64,000 bases of DNA from Impatiens glandulifera (lineage: Eukaryota; Streptophyta; Magnoliopsida; Ericales; Balsaminaceae), in contig NC_061868.1 of assembly GCF_907164915.1 (NCBI RefSeq), positions 21,013,819-21,077,818 on the forward strand, in the 5' to 3' direction. The translations under genes and the position numbers were made by a program. Every line of letters begins with the position of its first letter. Within the stretch, counting starts at the first letter, position 1. Below the pieces are notes generated by a model. It was given only the letters and a program-made list of their open reading frames with translations. It did not search any database and was not told where the DNA came from. Below are positions 18,861-29,982 of the stretch, one piece after another.

Positions 18861-21778
18861 TAAGGAAATAGAAGTAGACTAAGGCTTGGATGGTCCCCCC
18901 TTTTTAAGTTCTTTTTCCAGTCGCATTAGTTCTTCCTCTTCCCTTTCCTTCCATTCCCTGGCTCTTCTTGCAGCGTCAATTTGCAGTCCGGCCCACACAC
19001 TTGAGATGCCGGGAGTTCTTTTGCCGAATCCAAAACCGGTACTGGCTGGTTTTGGTGGTCGAGGCGGTTGAGCAACAGTCGGTCTGGAGCTTGGAGTTGC
19101 GGCTGAACTTTCGAGTGCCCTCTTCTTACGTTGGTTAAGTTCTTCGATGTCATCTTCTTATTCTTCATCAAGAGGTTGCACGTTCAGCCCGACTGGTTCA
19201 GTCACTATTTGACTGTTTTGCTCTGCTCGCTTCATCACCTCTTCAACCGCTTTCCTCTTGCCCTTGTTTCTTGTCTTCATGGCGTGCGAGGGTTGGGCCG
19301 GAATGGGTTCATGGATAACTGCCTGTTCTTCCTCATTGCAATTATGGGCGAGCTCATGATCTTTCTCCTCAAGTTCTTTCCTTGACCGTTCCCTTTCCCT
19401 TTCTTCGTCTTGTAGTTTCTTTGCGGTTTCGGCGTCAGAATTGATTTGTTCTTGAGTTTTACTTACTTGGAGTTTGGACAACTCCCCAATTTGAACAGCC
19501 ATGGCCTGCAGCATGTCGACTAAGGGAGCGGTTGCAGTTTGAATGGACTGTGCGATCAAAGATTTGACGGAGGTTTGCACAGCTTCATCTATCATGGATC
19601 TGATTGAGGTTTGAACGGTGTTGGCCATTTCGGTTTGAACGGTTCCCCGGATGGTATTCGATAGGTTGACTTCAGCCATTGCAATTTTCTCGTCGGTTGC
19701 GGTGTTGTAATTCCCAAGGCACGACTCAAGCATATCGATCACCGCCTGCTTTACCTGCTCAAGTTCCGGAGCCTTATCAGTTTGAGGAGGATCTTGTCCC
19801 TAGTTTTCTACTGTCCTGGATGTCTCCCCGGCAGCAAAGAAGGGTTTGCTTTGATATAGGTCGGCGTTGATTAATTGGTGCCTGCATTGGTTTCTCTATT
19901 GTGCATCGAGCCGGTCAAGATTTTTAAGGATCTTTTCCCGTACTGGATGAAATCGTTCAGTCATTCTTACTTCAATCGGAGTTAACGCTGCTCCTTCTGC
20001 TTCCTTCAATGCGTCTCATACTGCCTGTAATCGAGCGTATTCGAGAATTACCTCGGTTTTGCTGGATGCGGGTTGGACAAGGTTGGTGTTTTCCAGTTTG
20101 AGGGCCGTTTCTTCCAATTGTACGAGTTTCTCCCAGTCTTTGTTACCGCTCATTCCTAGGATCATATCTGACAGCTTTGTCTCACAGCGAAGCTGTACCC
20201 ACAGAAGGTATGGTGATATCATATTAGTAGCATCTCGGTTCATGTCCCAAATGAGTCTATCGAACATATCCTCCTCTTCTTCTGCGGAGAAAGTGACCTT
20301 GCCTTCGGTTATGATCTCGGGTTGGGAGCCGGTTTGCAGAACACCTTTTCCCTTGTTATCCTGAACTGGCCCTTCAGGTAGAATTGTTGAAGCAACTGGC
20401 CCATCTTGGGCCGATTAGGTCGTTGCATCTTTTGGGGAAGACTTGTTTCCTGCAGAACCGGATGGTTCCTGTTCTTCAGTATTACCCTCCTGAGCCGGAG
20501 GGGTGATGTTTGCGGTTTTGGCCGTTTCTTCGACCGGTTGAATTTCACTTTGATCGGGTATCTCACCCTGATCAGCTGACTTAAGACGACTTGACACATC
20601 GTCTTCGGTTTCCCTAGCAATATTTTGGACTACGTCCACAATGATTTCCGAGTTGTTTAAGCCTACGTCGGCTATTACCTCGTCGATCTTCTTGCTTGGT
20701 GATTTGGGGTTTTCAGAGTTAATACTTACCTCTGCTTCTTCCTTTGATGCTGACTCGGTTTTGTAGCTCCCCGAGGGTTCGGTTTGCCTTGGTGATTGAG
20801 AGTCAATAGAGATGGGGCGAACGGTGTTGATAGGAATGGGTTGGAAGACGTCTCCGGTTCTCTTTGGTGATTTGTCCGAGGAAAGGGTTTTCTCGGAGTC
20901 AGTCGGCTTGCTGGAGATCTTCTTTGCGGAAGACTTCTTCCTTCCCTTCTTCTCTAGTGAGTCTTCGGCTTGAACCGCTTTCCTCTTTGGTTTTTCTTGT
21001 TTTGAACTTTCATCAGCGGAGCGGAAGAACTGGTCCCTTTTGAGGACTTCGTTCTGGAAGACTTCGACTTAACCGCTTTGTCGGTCTTCTCACTCATTGA
21101 CTCTGAGTTGAGAATGTTGTTGGGTGGGAGCGGTGCACCTTCACCAAGTTCCAACTTAAGGAACTTGAGAATTTTGACGATCTACATTGCGAAGGCCTGA
21201 ACCCGGCATTCCTTTTGTATCACCATTTCACAGAATTCTTCGAAGATGACGGCTCCCCAATCTATCTTTTCACCGCGGACAATAGCCATCAACATCTTAA
21301 GTTTAAGTTTCGTCAGGTTATCGAAGTTACCTCCTCTACCCTAAATCGAACGAGAGATGATGTTCAGCAGCCACCTGAACTCCGGTTTCAGTTTGTTCTT
21401 CCGGCTCGAGTGAATCACTAGTTCTTGAACTTTAGCCGATATCACCAACCGGACCGCATTAGACTCTGCATCGGTTAGGTCGGTTTTGAAGTCCAAGCCG
21501 GTGTTAGGCAAACCGAGGGCTTTAGAGAACAGCTCCTCCGTGATGAGAACTTCCTTGTCGTTGACGGTGGCGGAGACTTTCCTCTTCGTCAAAGTCGCCG
21601 TCGCCAGAAACTCCTTAACCGCCGTCGGATACACGACGAACGGACAAGATAGGAACGCCTCCAACCCCGAATCTCTTAAAGATTGAAGCACAGCCTTGTG
21701 TTTATCCCCAGTGTGTTCGTCGATGTCGTTGAAATCGACCTGCAACATCCATTGAAAAGGTGCTTTACCTAGAGCCAT
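18861..21778 (-). pseudogene. Accessory ORF C of E2 (long, decayed)
   Basis: From ATG at 21778 (MALGKAPFQWMLQVDFNDI) the family domain covers about 220 residues: SGLEAFLSCPF, AVKEFLATATL, ALGLPNTGLDF, KPEFRWLLNII, a TAG near 21341, then GRGGNFDNL, DWGAVIFEEFCEM. The same frame continues through a Lys/Ser-rich stretch. After a shift near 20960-20990 a second frame runs to 18861 with several stops: an acidic region (20415-20639), a helical segment with LLWVQLRCETKLSD (20016-20267), a long Gln/Glu-rich probable coiled coil (19158-19742) and basic KTRNKGKRKAVEEVMKR. The whole spans about 970 codons. No enzyme motif is recognised. The layout suggests a nuclear or scaffold-like protein, which is inference. 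Confidence 0.72.
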
Positions 21779-21890
21779 GGTAGATTTGTGAAGAAAGATG
21801 AAGAATAGTGATGATCGGAAGTTAGAAAGCCTTTGAAGATTTGAGAGTTTTAGAGAGAGAAAGCGTATGTTGAAAGTGAACTGATCTGAA

Positions 21891-21900
21891 CTTATATAGG
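21891..21900 (-). promoter_or_regulatory. TATA box of ORF C (E2)
   Basis: Minus-strand CCTATATAAG, 122 bp upstream of the ATG at 21778. Confidence 0.62.
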
Positions 21901-21947
21901 AGAACGGTTTCGAGCAGTTGGAAGATGAACCGTCACTTGATAGGGTT

Positions 21948-21958
21948 TTGGCGCCAAT
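21948..21958 (-). promoter_or_regulatory. E2F-like site upstream of ORF C (E2)
   Basis: ATTGGCGCCAA is a palindromic match to WTTSSCSS, 170-180 bp before the ATG and adjacent to the GGAGGGAAAATT block shared with E1. Confidence 0.4.
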
Positions 21959-22291
21959 TTTCCCTCCAAAAGTTACTGCAGTAACTTTCGGCGGTAAATG
22001 CAGAGAAAACAATGGGCGGTAAATTTTGTGCGGTAAAATCGTGGACGGTAAGTTTTTCAAAATTTTCATTTTGCTTGTGATTCCGGTTTACTTGAAGCGT
22101 TGTTAACCGGAAGTTTCGTTTAACATGAAGTCTTATGTTTATTGATTTCGAAACCGGAAAGAGAGATATGGAAAGAAAAAAACGGAGACTTTAAAATTGG
22201 AAATTTTTTATAAATGATTCTGAAAGATGACATTGAGCGGTTTTTGGTCGTACAGCAAAATGACCAAAAACCGGAAAGAAAGACAAATGGC

Positions 22292-23053
22292 TTAGTTTTG
22301 ACTGAACCAATCCCCTTCCACCATTCTGTCGAACCACTTGTCCATGGTGTATTCGGGTGTCCGTTCCTCAATCCTCGATATCCATCTATCTAGCATGGAT
22401 ATAGTCATGGTGTTGGCCGGTCCGACTGGAACACCTGGTCCAATATCGCGGCGCTTAGCCTTCAGAAATCGAGTGATTTGGGGAGCGAAACCTGTCCTTC
22501 CCCTTGAAGCGGTTATGAGCAGCTTCAAGTTGTTGAAGAGGTAGGTTTCCCAGTTGATTGATGAGTTGCGGATGATGGCTATCATGATGTCGAAAGCCTC
22601 ACGGTTGTAGTTCTGGTTTGGCATTCGGCCTATGATAGACCGCTGAACCAAGTCGTGCAAGACTTGGTAGTGAGGACCCAATCTTTCTTTCTTCCCGTGT
22701 TCTTTGACCGGTATGATGGATGATGAGAAGATATGGGTGAAGTCTTCCTTAGCCGGAAGGAATGGCGTCGGAAAGTCAGAGAAGCCTTCGATTGGAAGGC
22801 GAAAGAAGGCGGCAAATTGATCTTCGGTAAGCCGAAGAAATTGTCCGTCAATGATGGTGCGGATGCTACCATCGTCTAGAATATGCCCATTATTGAAAAA
22901 TTCGCACACCTCCTCTACGAGGATGGTGTCTGAGCTTTCAAGAAATCCCTGAAGCCCCGATTCTATGACCGGTTGGAAAATGCTGTCCTGATACCGACTG
23001 TCTTTCACGTCTTCGAAGTTGACGATGAGAGTATTTCTAAGCTCAACAGACAT
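22292..23053 (-). CDS. Accessory ORF B of E2 (intact frame, unknown function)
   Basis: 253 uninterrupted codons from ATG 23053 (MSVELRNTLIVNFEDVKD); an in-frame upstream extension to 23101 is less likely. Landmarks: ESGLQGFLESSD, VCEFFNNGHIL, FAAFFRLPIEGFSDFPTPF, LGPHYQVLHDLVQRSIIG, REAFDIMIAIIRNSSINWETYLFNNL and GFAPQITRFL. It matches ORF B of E1 best (both have GFSDFP). The C-terminal extension past 22400 holds a charged WISRIEERTPEYTMDKWFDR segment absent from E1. No hydrophobic membrane segment is present. A good TATA box lies 111 bp upstream. Confidence 0.78.
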   Translation of the reverse strand: MSVELRNTLIVNFEDVKDSRYQDSIFQPVIESGLQGFLESSDTILVEEVCEFFNNGHILDDGSIRTIIDGQFLRLTEDQFAAFFRLPIEGFSDFPTPFLPAKEDFTHIFSSSIIPVKEHGKKERLGPHYQVLHDLVQRSIIGRMPNQNYNREAFDIMIAIIRNSSINWETYLFNNLKLLITASRGRTGFAPQITRFLKAKRRDIGPGVPVGPANTMTISMLDRWISRIEERTPEYTMDKWFDRMVEGDWFSQN

Positions 23054-23150
23054 TGTTGAGGAATGAGTAAGAGAAGTCGAAGGAAGTTTTTGATATTTCA
23101 AGCTTTAGAGAGAGGAATGAAGAAGACGTGTTTTGAAGATGGGGGATTGA

Positions 23151-23164
23151 GTCCCTTTTTATAG
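23151..23164 (-). promoter_or_regulatory. TATA box of ORF B (E2)
   Basis: Minus-strand CTATAAAAAGGGAC, 111 bp before the ATG at 23053. Confidence 0.62.
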
Positions 23165-23379
23165 CTTGAACGGTTGGATGCATTAAATGAGGATATTTTT
23201 GAAAAATCTGACCGTTTATGACTGGTCATAAATGTTTTGTAAAGTATCAAGAGAATAGGGGCATGTCTGGTCATATCAGATCAGGCATGCTTCTTGAAAA
23301 ATGGAGATTTCTGTTTTCAAGAGTGATTTGATTCGATTTAATACGGCGCATTAAATGTTGATCATTTATGATTTTAGAC

Positions 23380-24210
23380 TTAAATGGAAGAAATGATCTT
23401 CATTAATTCATGGTACCAAACCGGTAGTACAACAAAATTACCGGTTTTGGGAAAGAAAAGAAAGATAGATAGTTTAAACATTTGATGACTCGGCCGCTTG
23501 ATTCCTCTTGCCTTAACTGCTTCCCATCGGTCGATCAACTCCTGTACTCTCTCCTTAGTGAGCACATGCTTTGGATGGAGAGTTACGAAGGGTCCAGAGT
23601 GAATGTCCAGACTGGCACAAAAACCGCTTAGCTGAGGAGCGTAGCCGGTTTTGTTTGAAAGGAGCATCTTCTTCAGGTTGCTGAAGATGATCCAGGACCA
23701 ATTAACCGGTGTCCCAACCGTAACAGCGATCATCATCTCGAAAAGCCTTTGGGTGTAGTAATAGCTTTTCTCTCTGCCCAAGATGGACTTTCCCAGAATC
23801 TCACAAAGAAGCTGGTACTTGTGAGATAGTTGGCTTTTAGCACCCCAGGGTCTAACCGGGATGTCAGAGTTGGAGAACCGATGACACATTTCTTCCATGG
23901 TCACCGGAGAGTAGGTTAAATCGGTTACCCCTTCAGTGGGCAAACCGCAGTATTCAGCGAAATCCGTCTCGCTGAATAGAAATGACTGACCGTAAACTTG
24001 TGCAACGATTATGTCTCGATGCACTTCCTTTACGGTTTGGAAGAATTCTTCGACTACTAGGTAGTCGAGAATGAATCTGTTTTCGAGGAATCCTCTTAGC
24101 CCGCTTCTTTCAACGGCTAAGAACATTTCTCTAACCTCATGATCTTCGTATTGGTAGATTGAGTTGAAATCAGCCAATAGAATTTTCTTTGCTAGAGAGT
24201 TGGAGTTCAT
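23380..24210 (-). CDS. Accessory ORF A of E2 (intact frame, unknown function)
   Basis: 276 codons without interruption from ATG 24210 (MNSNSLAKKILLADFNSIY). Landmarks: RSGLRGFLENRFI, VVEEFFQTVKEV, FAEYCGLPTEGVTDL, MCHRFSNSDIPVRPWGAKSQ, YQLLCEILGKSILG, LFEMMIAVTVGTPVNWSWII and GYAPQLSGF. It ends in a basic helix-like ERVQELIDRWEAVKARGIKR and a hydrophobic tail (SIFLFFPKTGNFVVLPVWY) that the other copies lack and that may be translated spacer. Its closest relatives here are ORF A of E1 and the E5 ORF. Its own TATA box is 90 bp upstream. Function unknown. Confidence 0.78.
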   Translation of the reverse strand: MNSNSLAKKILLADFNSIYQYEDHEVREMFLAVERSGLRGFLENRFILDYLVVEEFFQTVKEVHRDIIVAQVYGQSFLFSETDFAEYCGLPTEGVTDLTYSPVTMEEMCHRFSNSDIPVRPWGAKSQLSHKYQLLCEILGKSILGREKSYYYTQRLFEMMIAVTVGTPVNWSWIIFSNLKKMLLSNKTGYAPQLSGFCASLDIHSGPFVTLHPKHVLTKERVQELIDRWEAVKARGIKRPSHQMFKLSIFLFFPKTGNFVVLPVWYHELMKIISSI

Positions 24211-24959
24211 GTTCTTGAGGGAGTTTTAAGCTCAAGACTATTTTTGTGAATAGTGATTTTTGTGTAGATTTGTGAAGTTTTAAGGGTGGTTTATATAGCC
24301 AGGGGTTCGGCTAGATTAGTAGGTTAAGCATGCTCGATGATGTCATCAGTTAGTTAATAGGCTTTAACTTGTTGAAGTGTATAATATTTATTTCCAAAGC
24401 AAAAACTAATTATTACTAAGATATTCATGATGACAAAGATCTGTTGACAAGATGTGAGTCTCCCTCTCTTGATGATGGACACATGTCGTCATCTCGATTG
24501 CGGTAGACTGTTTTTATTTATTACAGGCTTCATTTTTCAAGATATGCATGAAAACTCAGTTAGTTACCCCAGATTAACCGGAAAAGTTCATTCCATCAGA
24601 ACCAGAGTGCATTTGTACTTAGCGGTTTTCCATGACCGATTTTAATTGGATATTTCGTTCCGATTGTGAAGAGATGTTGACTCACGTCAACATTTGTTCA
24701 ACTTTGGATTGAGTATATCCACTTCAACCAGGTTATTTCAACCGTATAGTAAGTATACACGTGATTTTGATGTTATGAAGTAATCAGGCATAACCGGAGA
24801 CTTCCTCCCGGTTAGCATTCTTGAGTTTTTCAATGGCCTATTTGAACATGGTTTGAGAAGCGAGAGCTTCTCTCTGAACGCATATCCCGGTTTTTCAGTG
24901 TTACGTATGTAAGTAGTATGCATGCATAATCATGATATAAGTTGATTAATATTAGTGAT
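24211..24959 (-). other. Spacer between E2 pol and ORF A
   Basis: Holds the ORF A leader and TATA box (24291-24300) and ACCGG-rich sequence downstream of RNase H. No coding frame with family similarity. Confidence 0.55.
24291..24300 (-). promoter_or_regulatory. TATA box of ORF A (E2)
   Basis: Minus-strand GGCTATATAA, 90 bp before the ATG at 24210. Confidence 0.6.
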
Positions 24960-27900
24960 TCACAGGATATTTCTAAAGTGAGAAAACTTAGCTTCCTGTA
25001 GCGGTTTTGTGAAGATGTCCGCTACTTGCTGCTCGGTCGAGACGTATTCCAACCGGATGTGTTTCTCCTGAACATGCTCTCGGATGAAATGGTGTCTTAT
25101 ATCAATATGCTTCGTTCTTGAGTGCAACACCGGATTGTATGTAATCGCTATAGCGCTGGTGTTGTCACAGAATATTGGAGATTCCTTGGCTTCTACACCG
25201 AAGACCCTTAGTTGTTGTTTGATCCAGAGGAGTTGTGCACAACAGCTTCCGGCTGCTATGTACACTGCCTCTGCGGTTGATGTTGCAACTGAGGTCTGTT
25301 TCATGCTGCTCCAGGTAACTAACCGGTCACCTAAGAACTGGCAGGTTCCACTTGTACTCTTTCTATCGATCTTGCACCCTGCGTAATCAGCGTCTGAGTA
25401 GCTTATGAGGTTGAAGCTTGAGTCTATTGGATACCAAAGTCCCACTTCTTGAGTTCCCTTTAGATATTTTAAAATTCTTTTGGCCGCTGTATAATGAGAT
25501 TGCTTTGGATTGGCTTGGAATCTTCCGCATACCCCAACCGCAAACAAAATGTCAGGTCGGCTGGCTGTTAGATAGAGCAATGATCCAATCATTCCTCGAT
25601 ATGCTGTGATGTCAACGGCTTGACATCCTCATCTTTGTCTAACTTCACAGAAGGACTCATTGGCGTAGCCGCTTCAGCGCATGTATCCATTCGAAATTTC
25701 TTGAATAGTTCGGTTGTATACTTCGGTTGGCTTATGAATGTTCCGGCTTCAATCTGCTTAACCTGAAGTCCTAGGAAGAAACTCAATTCCCCCATCATAC
25801 TCATTTGAAATCTGTCAGTCATCATCTTTGAAAACTTATCACATAACTTTGGATCGGTTGATCCGAAAATAATATCATCGACATAGATTTGAACGAGTAA
25901 TATTTGTTCCTTTCTTTCAAATTTTAAAAGTGTTTTGTCAACTGAACCTATTGTGGATTTGTGATCAAATAAGAATTGTGTTAGTGTATCGTACTAAGCT
26001 CTTGGAGCCTGTTTCAAACCGTAAAGGGCTTTGTTCAGCCGGTAGACATGATTTTCGTGTTCTGGGTTTTTGAAACCTGGAGGTTGATTAACATATACCT
26101 CTTCATTTACTTTACCGTTTAGAAAAGCACTTTTAACATCCATTTGAAAGACTTTGAAATTTTTAAAAGCTGCATATGCTAAAAATATTCTAATGGCCTC
26201 AAGTCTAGCTACAGGGGCAAATGATCCTTCAAAATCAATGCCTTCTTCCTGTTTATAGCATTGAGCCACTAACCGGGCTTTGTTCCTCGTAACTAAACCG
26301 TCTTCATTGAGTTTATTTTTGAATACCCATCGTGTTCCTATAACCGGTTTATTTTTCGGTCTAGGGACTAAGTACCAGACTTTATTTCTCTCAAACTCGT
26401 TTAATTCCTCTTGCATTGCTAGTATCCAATCGGGATCTGACAATGCTTCATCCACCTTTTTCGGCTCAATTTGTGATATGAAAGCTGAGTTTTCATAGTG
26501 TTCCAAATTTTGTTGCCTAGTTCGGACGGGTGAGGATATGTTACCTATTACTAGTTCAAGAGGATTATTTTTGTTCCTTCTGAGGTTTATCCGAGACATG
26601 TCTATCAAGCTTTCGGTTGGCTGATCAAGGTTAGACTGATCGGTAGGTTGAATAGAGTCAGACCGACCGATTTCTTCAGTAGAAACTGAAGAGTCAACTT
26701 TCTGCAGTAAGGCAGCTTGAACAGGCTGAGGTTAAGCATAAATCGATTGGTCATTGACAAATCATTTGCCATTCTGTTGTGAAGATCGAAGGGTAATGCA
26801 GTGTTTCGTTCAACCGATTCATCAAAAACAACGTGGGCGGTTTCTTCAACTGTTAAAGTCCTAGTATTGTATATCCTGTAGGCTTTACTTACAGCTGAAT
26901 ATCCCAACATTATTCCCTCATCGGATTTAGCATCAAAGGCGGTCAAGTAATTCTTGCCGTTATTGTGAACAAAACATTTGCTACCGAAAATTCGAAAATA
27001 CTGTATGCTTGGAATTCGATCATAGTATATTTCAAAAGGAGTTTTGGAAAAGCGTTTAGTTACTAAAGATCGGTTTTGTGTATAGCATGCGGTGTTGATA
27101 GCTTCAGCCCAAAAGTTTTGAGCAATGCCCGAATCAGCTATCATTGACCTTGCGGCTTCCTTGAGAGTTCGGTTTCTTCTCTCAGCCAGGCCATTTTGTT
27201 GAGGAGTTCTGGCACTAGACAACTCGTGTCTAATACCGGAATCATCACTTCTGATTTTGTTTACTCGAATAGATTTTTCATTTTGTATTCTTAAAATCAG
27301 TTTGATCAGGTTGGGAGTTTCTTGATTTTTAGAAGCTAGAAATGTTACCCAAGTGAATTTAGAATAGTCATCGATAACTACCATAGTATAATGCATGCCT
27401 CCTAAACTGGTTACTTTAACCGGACCAAACAAATCCATATGCAAAAGTTCTAAACACCGTTCAGATTGATAGTTTCCTTTACTTTTGAAAGATGACTTTA
27501 TTTGTTTGCCCATTTGACATGCAGCACATACTTTGTCTTTTGAAAACTTAACATTTGGAAAACTGTGAACTAGTTCTTTGGAACATATGAAGTTAATTGT
27601 TTTGAAATTCAAATGGTTTAGCCGTTTATGCCAAAGCCAGTTTGGGTCATTTCCGGCTATCATGCACACAGGTTTTTCAAAATCAGTTTTCCAATTAACT
27701 TTGTAAATATTTCCCATTCGGTTACCGGTTAAAAGGATATTATTTTGTTGATTCTTAACTAAATATGCGTTTTTATGAAATTCAACTTTATAGCCCACAT
27801 CAGACATTTGACTTATACTTAACAAATTAAAACGTAGTTCTTCTACCAGCAATACATTATTTATGGATAGGTTACCATGAACAATCTTACCCTTGCCCAC

Positions 27901-28104
27901 GGTTTTACCTTTCGAGTTGTCACCGAAAGTTATGATTGCTCCGGTTTCATACTTGATTTCGGTTAGTAGCTCTTCGTTGCCGGTCATATGTCTTGAGCAT
28001 CCACTGTCCAGATACCATTCCGAGTTCATTAGTCGGTTGCTTCTCCTAACCTGCAAAAGAGAATTATTTACACCTTTTTGGTACCCACATTCAGTTGGGT
28101 CCAT
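24960..28104 (-). pseudogene. pol: E2 pol: protease, HHCC domain, integrase, RT, RNase H
   Basis: Begins with EWYLDSGCSRHMTGNEE (protease), then WLWHKRLNHLNF...VCAACQMGK (HHCC), then integrase from HMDLFGPVKV. The second catalytic region reads RSDDSGIRHE where E1 has SDRGTEF followed by a dozen residues, an in-frame deletion removing the RGTEF part. QQNGLAERRNRT is intact. RT follows near 26500 with [15 protein letters not shown] at about 25994 replaces Trp in [13 protein letters not shown] is at 25874-25885. A one-base deletion near 25625 shifts the frame into RNase H (24960-25592: SDADYAG, STAEAVY, FCDNTSAI). Nonfunctional as it stands. Confidence 0.92.
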
Positions 28105-29937
28105 GGTTGATTAATCCCTTTAGGATCCAGACTTGAATGAGTCTGATCATTTTCCCGGTATTTGTTATTATAATATTTGGCTTAATTTCTTGACTATTGC
28201 TTAAGAATGCCTTATGTTGTGATGAATTTCTTTGTGATCGAGTTTTGTTTGTTTTGTTTTGTTTCCGGTTGGCTTTCCTTCTCTTAGGATGAAGCCAGTT
28301 TTCCGATTCAGTCGGACTTACATATTTAAGTTCTTCTTCCAGTTTTAAGTCATTTTCGGTTGTTGAACTCTTGACAAATCTTATGAATGGAAGATTGTTT
28401 TTCGTGAGTTTCATCTCGTTAGTTTGTTTTGACTCGTTTTGTTTGTTTGGTTCGTAACCGATACCAAATCTACATTTAGGATGTCTTTTATAATTACACA
28501 TTTTTTTACGGCTTGACGAGATCTCTCCCACGCAACCGTAACATACAGTGCTCGTTCATCGGTTTCAGTTACCGGTTGAACTGTCTTCTCATTATCTGAG
28601 AATAGTTCATCCGGTTCATACATTGCGGTTTCACATGTTTTAACAGAGACACTATTTGACTCTACAGTTTTAGATTCTACCGGAGTCGGTATGTATGCAG
28701 ATATGTTTCTGAACTCAGCGACCATTTCGTTGAGTGCAGAAATCAAATCTTCTTTAGTAAACTCGTCAGAAGAGAAATCAAATACCTCTTCGTCGTTTGC
28801 CATGAAACAGGTTACTCTTTCTTCACTGTCTTCGTTGTCGGAGTACGCCCACTCGCTTCCACCGTCGGATGCAATGTGTGCCTTCTGAATCTCCTTCCCT
28901 TCGTCAGCATGCTGATCATCGTTTCTTCGGTAGTCGTTCCGTTGGTTATCATTTCTCCGGTAGTTGTTCCCTTGGTAGTTGTTTCCCTGGTACCGGTTGC
29001 CTTGATAGTATTTACCTTGATAGTTTTCTTCCGGTTTTCTACCGTCTCTCCTTGGTTTTCTGCATTCTGACCTGAAATGTCCAAAACCGTCATAGTTATA
29101 GCATCTTTTATTTTATTTATCTACATAATTATAATTAAAATCGTTGTTAGATGGAGGCTGGCTCTTCTTCATGAATCTCCCAAATTTCTGAGCTAGCATC
29201 GCCATCACATCTTCACTGATCTGATCAGCGCTTTTGACTGGAGCCGGAACGGTTGGTACTTGGACCGCCAGTTCCACCGATGTAACCAAAGCTCTGGTTG
29301 CGGTTGATGTGGATGCTTCATCTACAATCCGAGACTTAATCTCGAACTCGTAGGCTTTTAGATCCTCAAACACATCATGCAACTTCATATGCCCGAGGGT
29401 GCTTGATTCCCTCATCACCATGGTCTTGATATCCCAAGTGCTTGGCAGTGATCTTAAGGCTTTGATGATTACTTCTCGGTTATCATACTTCTTTCCGAGT
29501 GTTTGAAGCTCGTTGACCACACTGGTGAACCGATTACTGAATTCCTTCATGTTTTCCCCCGGTTTCATCCTGATGTTTTCATATTTCTGTGTAGCCACCA
29601 AGATTTTGTTCTCCTTTGTTCTTTCGTTTCCCTCATGGATCTGAATAATTGTTTCCCAGGCTTCCTTTGCACTATCGCAGTCTGAGATCTTGTTCAAGGT
29701 GTTATCATCTATAGCCTTATAGATGTGCCTCATGCAATGGTTGTCCAGGTTACTCCGTCTACGATCTTCATTTTTCCATTGGTCTAACTCCTTGTTGATC
29801 TTGATCGCTCCCTCTTTCAGGACTCGGCTCATTTCATCATCTAACGTGATCAGATGTAAATACATCTGTTTCTTCCAACTACTAAACGCTTCACTATTTA
29901 GCATTGGTGGCTTGTCGCTGTGGGTCATGCTTCCCAT
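28091..29937 (-). pseudogene. gag: E2 gag (decayed)
   Basis: ATG at 29937 (MGSMTHSDKPPMLNSEAF). The capsid part includes IIQIHEGNERTKENK and is open to a TAA at 29113. The frame then continues through a zinc-knuckle region reading CYNYDGFGHFRSEC, where the second Cys of C-x2-C has become Tyr, and on to MANDEEVFDFSSDEFTKEDL. A probable one-base change in an A7 run near 28505 shifts the frame to the tail 28091-28531, which ends RLIQVWILKGLINHGPN. Both the stop and the lost zinc ligand argue against function. Confidence 0.87.
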
Positions 29938-29968
29938 CTTCTTCGGTTGCTTGAGTGCTAAGAACCTC

Positions 29969-29980
29969 GCTCTGATACCA
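29969..29980 (-). other. Primer-binding site of E2
   Basis: Minus-strand TGGTATCAGAGC separated by two bases from the 5' LTR end at 29983. Confidence 0.93.
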
Positions 29981-29982
29981 CT

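Larger units (their letters stand above)
21779..22291 (-). other. Leader and promoter of ORF C in E2
   Basis: TATA at 21891-21900, an E2F-like ATTGGCGCCAA at 21948-21958 next to TTTTGGAGGGAAAATT, and repeated TTTACCGC words at about 21990-22050 lie in this interval. Confidence 0.6.
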
